In this document: one piece after another, positions 4,656 through 8,179 of the stretch
Layout of the letters: the number at the start of each line of letters is the position of its first letter
Position numbering within the stretch: position 1 is the stretch's first letter
Notes under the pieces: generated by a model
Told to the model about the DNA's origin: nothing
What the model saw: only the letters and a program-made list of their open reading frames with translations
Databases searched by the model: none
Assembly: GCA_016788685.1 (NCBI GenBank)
Contig: JAEUSS010000274.1
Location: 1-8,179, forward strand
DNA length: 8,179 nucleotides
Direction: 5' to 3'
From: Prolixibacteraceae bacterium
Lineage (GTDB): Bacteria; Bacteroidota; Bacteroidia; Bacteroidales; Prolixibacteraceae
Translations under genes and position numbers: made by a program

Positions 4656-4667
4656 AGCTGCTTTTTT
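4643..4667 (+). terminator. Rho-independent terminator of the regulatory module
   Basis: AAGCAGCT (4643-4650) and AGCTGCTT (4656-4663) form an 8-bp stem with a 5-base loop that contains most of the stop codon (4653-4655) of the winged-HTH gene, followed by a run of six T (4662-4667). It stops plus-strand transcription just before the convergent terL. On the minus strand it lacks a T tract, so terL transcripts are probably not ended here. Confidence 0.8.
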
Positions 4668-6297
4668 ATTTTCCCAACATCCCGGTTCCAACCCCGCTCC
4701 GGAAGATAACCTGAGGGTAAAGAATCATGCCGATAATTAAGGTATCAAAAGCATCTGTACCGTCCGTGCGGTGCTCAAGCAAATCTTCTTCGGTTTCGGC
4801 CTTTTTTTCGCCCGATTTATCTTTCTGGAATCCATACGGTCCAACTTTTACTGCAGCTTGTTGTAAACCCAAAATAAGCGCCTCATTATTGATCTCATTG
4901 ATCATTGTAACCAAATAATTATTTTGCCCTTTGAACGATTGGTCAATGATTATATACTTTTCCTGATGCTTCAACGGGTTACCGATGTGTACACGGTGAA
5001 CAGTCCAGTGGTTTTTTTCAAACTGAGAGCAGATCACAGAAGCAAAATCTTCCTCACTCACAGCGTAGTTCGATCCCAGGGCCGTATTATCGAAGTAATA
5101 AACCACATCTTTCGTGCGGTGATGGCGGTAATAGGCACAGAAATCATCAACTACTTCCCGAAGTTTTCGCTCATATTTCACGTAAAACGATTTCAATACT
5201 CTGGCTTCTCGATTGACAAGATTAGGCTGACCAACGACCAGCCAATTGATGTTTGCATTATAGTCAAATGCCACAAACAGCGGTTTATCCAGATCGACAT
5301 CACTATCTTGTTTACAGCTTTGCTGGGCCGCTTTTTCCAAATCGTAATCAAGATTTAGAAGGTAGGAGTTATCGAAGGCAGAGTATAAGTGTGAATCTTT
5401 CAATCCGGGATAAAAGCCATCCTTTAGCTTTCCCGGACGAATGCAAAGAATGGAGGTTTGAAACACGAGCGGTGGAAGATCCCGTTTCATTTGTGCAATG
5501 TACTTTTTGCCCAGAAGTTCAATATTCTCAATCGAGGACCATTCTTTGTAATACACTGCTATACTCCGGAACTGTGCCAGGCGCAACCGGTATTCATTCA
5601 ATAATTTAGCAGTATAGGTGTTCTGAGGCAAATTCTTCAGTCGGTAAATCTCCAATACCAGCCATTGAATCATGTTGATCAACTCCGGATCCATCAAGTC
5701 ACCATACTTCAGAAACCACGATCCTTTTTTGGTCGTTGGCATGTCGCTCATCCACAACATGGAGTTCAGCCACGGACATTCCGACCATGGTCCTTTAAAA
5801 CCGCCGTTGGCCGGTATCGTTTCATCCTTCAGTTTATCGAAGTTCAGAAACTTCGCTTCGTCGCCAAAAAGATACTGAAGCGTGAGTGAGTTGGATGATC
5901 CCGGAACGTCCTGAGAAATGAGATATTGAACGGAACCATTATACCAACTGATCACATGGTCATAACTGGCCGGTTCGTCGATCGGAGTTTTAAACCCTGC
6001 CGATTTCGGGGGCCGGTGATTAACGAAGTAATGCACATCGCGCTTAAACCCCATATCTCTCCAGCTTGAGAAAACTCCCGGGAGAGTCCGGGTTAAAGCT
6101 TGCTGAAAAGTGGAACACACAATACCTCCTCCCGATCGAGGCATGTATTGTAAGTTCCGGAGCAGCCAGGGAGCAGCCAAACGAGATTTGCCGAAACGGC
6201 GACCGGCAGCAATCGAACTGGTATGAGCTCCGGTATATCTAAACTCAAGCTGGGCATCCGAAAAATAAACTCTCTTTTTTGGAGTTTCGTCACTCAT
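4666..6297 (-). CDS. terL: Phage terminase large subunit (543 aa)
   Basis: This is the ATP-driven DNA packaging motor with nuclease. In the N-terminal ATPase domain, AAGRRFGKSRL (30-40) is the Walker A loop, LQYLFGDEAKF (140-150) the Walker B strand with D146 and catalytic E147, and MLWMSDMP (180-187) a likely coupling motif. The C-terminal RNase H-like nuclease shows its acidic residues at D345 (FVAFDYN), D403 (YYFDNTA) and D515/D518 (DGTDAFDTLIIG). Length is normal for TerL and all motifs are present, so it should be active. The ATG lies in an 8-base overlap (ATGAGTGA) with the terS-like stop, so the two are coupled. It is the last gene of its operon and faces the regulators, whereas TerL is usually followed by a portal gene. 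Frames on the other strand inside it are shadows. Confidence 0.93.
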   Translation of the reverse strand: MSDETPKKRVYFSDAQLEFRYTGAHTSSIAAGRRFGKSRLAAPWLLRNLQYMPRSGGGIVCSTFQQALTRTLPGVFSSWRDMGFKRDVHYFVNHRPPKSAGFKTPIDEPASYDHVISWYNGSVQYLISQDVPGSSNSLTLQYLFGDEAKFLNFDKLKDETIPANGGFKGPWSECPWLNSMLWMSDMPTTKKGSWFLKYGDLMDPELINMIQWLVLEIYRLKNLPQNTYTAKLLNEYRLRLAQFRSIAVYYKEWSSIENIELLGKKYIAQMKRDLPPLVFQTSILCIRPGKLKDGFYPGLKDSHLYSAFDNSYLLNLDYDLEKAAQQSCKQDSDVDLDKPLFVAFDYNANINWLVVGQPNLVNREARVLKSFYVKYERKLREVVDDFCAYYRHHRTKDVVYYFDNTALGSNYAVSEEDFASVICSQFEKNHWTVHRVHIGNPLKHQEKYIIIDQSFKGQNNYLVTMINEINNEALILGLQQAAVKVGPYGFQKDKSGEKKAETEEDLLEHRTDGTDAFDTLIIGMILYPQVIFRSGVGTGMLGK

Positions 6298-6877
6298 CTT
6301 TGTCTACCTCCTCATAATCTGAATAGTCCAGTTCAATTTCACCCTTGTATTTTTCATACATCTTCCTGATCTCTTCCTCCTTATTTTTCAGCGGTTTTAC
6401 TTTTCCTGAAAGCACGGTAGGATCCGAGGTAGGTTCAATATCCTGGACAATTATTTCATCCCATGGAATCTCCAGAGCATCTTCTTTATCGAGCCGGTTG
6501 TATTTCCCGAGCATACCTGCAGCGGCAATTAATTCCTTCAGCTTTTTAGTTCCAGCTCCATTAGCCTTTGTAATGGCTTCTTTTAAGGTTTCATTAACCA
6601 GGTAACGAACCCATTCTTTTCCGGCATTTCGGACGTTCCCGAGTAATATTCGGATGTTACCAATATCGCGGTAAGCCTGACTTTGCTCAATGCCAAATTC
6701 GTTCATCAAAAAGTCGCGAAGCTTCTTGTCTGGCATGGAAGGATTTTCGAGCGACAAATGAAATGCAGCCCGGTATCGCTTGAGCTGATCGCGCTCGACT
6801 GGCAAAAGGGTTTTATCCTCCGAAATGTCGGAGAACAGCACATCGCGAAATTTATCAAGGTTGCATTTGCGGCTCAT
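6290..6877 (-). CDS. Terminase small subunit-like protein (195 aa)
   Basis: Position directly upstream of terL with an 8-base overlap suggests the DNA-recognition subunit of the packaging complex. Residues 47-80 (SMPDKKLRDFLMNEFGIEQS, then QAYRDIGNIRILLG) read as a helix-turn-helix-like segment. Residues 85-130 are helical (AGKEWVRYLVNETLKEAITK, then KKLKELIAAAGMLGKY) and could oligomerise. Residues 131-195 are very acidic (LEIPWDEIIVQDIEP, then DYSDYEEVDKDE), as in tails that contact the large subunit. There is no signal or membrane segment. A 45-base gap separates it from the 91-residue HTH gene. That gene could be the true small terminase, in which case this one would be an accessory packaging protein. 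Assignment rests mostly on context. Confidence 0.6.
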   Translation of the reverse strand: MSRKCNLDKFRDVLFSDISEDKTLLPVERDQLKRYRAAFHLSLENPSMPDKKLRDFLMNEFGIEQSQAYRDIGNIRILLGNVRNAGKEWVRYLVNETLKEAITKANGAGTKKLKELIAAAGMLGKYNRLDKEDALEIPWDEIIVQDIEPTSDPTVLSGKVKPLKNKEEEIRKMYEKYKGEIELDYSDYEEVDKDE

Positions 6878-6922
6878 GCTGCTAAAATGAATGATTTTAC
6901 CGGTAGGATTAAGGACATTTAA

Positions 6923-7198
6923 TTACTCATTCTGTTTTTGGCTGGCAATATATTCCTGGACAAAAGCTTCAGCCTGTGGACTTCCTTTTTTAGCGAACAT
7001 CACCGTTTGCCTGCGCATCTCAAGCATTGAGTTTAATTTGCCTTTTTGGTATGCCCGGGCATTGGCCGACTTACCGGCCGAAATTTCACGCCTGAACTGG
7101 ATGGGATCCAGATCAAGCAGCAACGAAATTTCATCAATGGTCAGGAACAGACCGGCGTATTCTTCGATCAGTTCCAGGATGGTTTTATTGTCTTCCAT
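6923..7198 (-). CDS. Small phage HTH protein, alternative small-terminase candidate (91 aa)
   Basis: Residues 18-42 (LFLTIDEISLLLDLDPIQFR, then REISAG) look like a helix-turn-helix. They are followed by KGKLNSMLEMRRQTVMFAKK (52-71) and GSPQAEAFVQEYI (72-84), a two-helix pattern resembling the C-terminal part of many short phage terminase small subunits, where a K-G-S-x-x-A step links the helices. Its start overlaps the stop of the PLD-like gene by 14 bases, so it is cotranscribed and probably coupled. It may provide DNA recognition for packaging or act as a regulator of the late genes. Having two HTH-like proteins ahead of terL is a point of uncertainty, since usually one is found. Confidence 0.6.
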   Translation of the reverse strand: MEDNKTILELIEEYAGLFLTIDEISLLLDLDPIQFRREISAGKSANARAYQKGKLNSMLEMRRQTVMFAKKGSPQAEAFVQEYIASQKQNE

Positions 7199-7652
7199 TG
7201 AATGGTACGCTTTCGAGTTTCATTTGCTCAATTTCATTCAGATAAATATCAATCAGTTCCTGATCACCGGTGATAAATCCGCATTCAAACCGGTGGTTAT
7301 TGGTGGCATTGTTTGATATCACAGCCAAACATTGCTCACCGGTGGCCGATTGTACCCAAATTGTTTTACTGTGATTATTTAGCAGATAAAGTGCATCCAC
7401 ATTTGCTTCAGCAAAACAAGTAATAGGCATGTTCCTGGAAGCAACTGTAAAATCAAGAAACAGGTTTATTTCACCAATTCGATACCGGTTTTTAATGATC
7501 CGGCGAATGATGGCTTCTGTAACGGCAAAAGAGCTGACAATCATCTTGTCAGCTCTTTCAATTCTATTCAGAAGTCTATCGAACACATGATGAAACTGTA
7601 TCTGTTGATTTAAATACAGCGCATCTCCTTTACTTGTCTTCTGAAATTTCAT
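7185..7652 (-). CDS. PLD-like single-HKD domain protein (155 aa)
   Basis: The segment NNHSKTIWVQSATGEQCLAV and then ISNNATNNHRFECGFITGD has the layout of one phospholipase D half-site: H-x-K, a strand, then S-x-N-x-T-x-N and an E in place of the usual G-S-A-N-x-T. The aspartate expected four residues after the lysine is a glutamine here. The first half (FDRLLNRIERADKMIVSSFAVTEAII) fits the Rossmann-like start of such domains. With one motif it would have to dimerise to form a site, as Nuc-type endonucleases do, or it is a non-catalytic relative. The ATG at 7652 is preferred. A TTG at 7682 in frame would add 10 residues but overlaps the previous gene by 53 bases instead of 23. Its role next to packaging genes is unclear; DNA processing is one possibility. 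Confidence 0.6.
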   Translation of the reverse strand: MKFQKTSKGDALYLNQQIQFHHVFDRLLNRIERADKMIVSSFAVTEAIIRRIIKNRYRIGEINLFLDFTVASRNMPITCFAEANVDALYLLNNHSKTIWVQSATGEQCLAVISNNATNNHRFECGFITGDQELIDIYLNEIEQMKLESVPFNGRQ

Positions 7653-8179
7653 TTGTAATACCCAGTTTTTGAAGAGCCTCAAGCGTTTCTTTTTTCACTT
7701 CAGCTTTGTTCGCAACAAGAAAATCAAACCGGTTTTTGATCTCAGCAATCGTTTCATCACGCTTTTTGCCGGTCTTTTTGTCCAATCCATTCAATCCGCG
7801 CGAAACATACGACCGGGCAGCATTAATTTGCTTGTACATTTCGGTACCCGGATCCGCAGCTTTCGTTTCTTTTACTTCAGGTAACGTGCCGTTTTCAATA
7901 AAGGCATCTATCACTTTCCAGTTGGCTGATACTCGGTCATCAAGCGCAATCAGTTCTTTCCGTAGTTTGGCCCGTTCAATATCTTTTTTGGTCAGCTTCA
8001 TTTGTTCGTGAACTGAACGCATCAATTTGTGTTTTTCACTGTTCTCATCAAACAGGATCCGGACAGGATCCGGAAGTTCTGCAGGATTGATTTTACCAGA
8101 AGAAAATTCAAACTTTTTATCCTGGTTCTGGATCCGGACATCAGAATCGATCACAACTTCAGATTTGGCCTGAGCTTTC
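7630..8179 (-). CDS. Partial hypothetical phage protein, C-terminal part
   Basis: The frame stays open to the right edge (KAQAKSEV before the GTG at 8154), so the gene probably begins beyond the window. The internal GTG could also be a start, giving 174 residues. The visible protein is charged and largely helical: HEQMKLTKKDIERAKLRKEL, then IALDDRVSANWKVIDAFI, then a linker and MYKQINAARSYVSRGLNGLD followed by a K-rich stretch (KKTGKKRDE). It ends LQKLGITNEISEDK. Long helices with K/E patterns suggest a coiled coil or DNA-contacting protein. It has no membrane segment. I do not recognise the family. Its stop overlaps the PLD-like start by 23 bases, placing it in the same packaging operon. An 11-base tandem repeat (8053-8074) lies in its coding sequence. 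Confidence 0.7.
   Translation of the reverse strand, partial: KAQAKSEVVIDSDVRIQNQDKKFEFSSGKINPAELPDPVRILFDENSEKHKLMRSVHEQMKLTKKDIERAKLRKELIALDDRVSANWKVIDAFIENGTLPEVKETKAADPGTEMYKQINAARSYVSRGLNGLDKKTGKKRDETIAEIKNRFDFLVANKAEVKKETLEALQKLGITNEISEDK

Noticed and set aside
4727..5889. Several plus-strand frames of 60-144 residues inside terL
   Set aside because: All are antisense shadows of the intact terminase, whose motifs leave no doubt about the coding strand.
7669..8011. Plus-strand frames of 71 and 101 residues at the right edge
   Set aside because: They are antisense to the overlapping packaging operon. Their F/S-rich composition is typical of reverse-strand shadows of K/E-rich genes.
8053..8074. 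Tandem 11-base repeat CAGGATCCGGA
   Set aside because: It has only two copies inside a coding region (codons for the DPVRIL part). It is explained as coding sequence, with no other copies forming an array.

Overview
The window reads as a prophage or phage-like mobile element from a member of the Bacteroidota. Three things suggest this host group. Several promoter candidates fit the Bacteroidota form (TTTG or TTG, about 20 bases, TAnnTTTG). Start codons are preceded by AT-rich leaders instead of Shine-Dalgarno sites. The gene content (a DUF4468-type secreted protein, a stand-alone JAMM/RadC-like protein, an ArdC N-terminal-like protein) is typical of Bacteroidota accessory DNA. No tRNA, rRNA, CRISPR array, transposase or integrase was found, so neither the element type (Mu-like, temperate tailed phage, satellite) nor its ends can be fixed from this window.

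Left part (1-1269, all minus strand): a partial gene running off the left edge, a small unknown protein with a clear terminator, and a secreted DUF4468-like protein. Upstream of the small protein, at 506-671, lies a dense set of mutually exclusive inverted repeats behind a good Bacteroidota-type promoter. One repeat arm overlaps the start codon. This is the most unusual structure in the window and looks like a conformational RNA leader. Bases 1270-1854 are AT-rich and hold no convincing gene.

Middle part (1855-4655, all plus strand): an early or regulatory module. In order it holds an unknown coiled-coil protein, an ArdC N-terminal-like protein, an overlapping RadC-like JAMM protein, a 326-base non-coding stretch, a small acidic cysteine-rich protein, and two translationally coupled DNA-binding proteins (HTH, then winged-HTH-like). 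The non-coding stretch contains a GC-rich, possibly structured segment. It also contains an 18/19 inverted repeat whose arms are each a TACG-N6-CGTA palindrome, 43 bp apart centre to centre. The second palindrome overlaps a promoter candidate that would drive the acidic protein and the regulators. Intergenic hairpins separate several of these genes.

Right part (4666-8179, all minus strand): a tightly packed, overlapping packaging-type operon. Reading in the direction of transcription it holds a partial unknown protein entering from the right edge, a PLD-like single-HKD protein, a 91-residue HTH protein, a 195-residue terminase-small-like protein and a complete large terminase with ATPase and nuclease motifs. 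TerL is the last gene of the operon and converges on the regulatory module across a shared terminator. No portal gene follows it, which is not the usual phage order.
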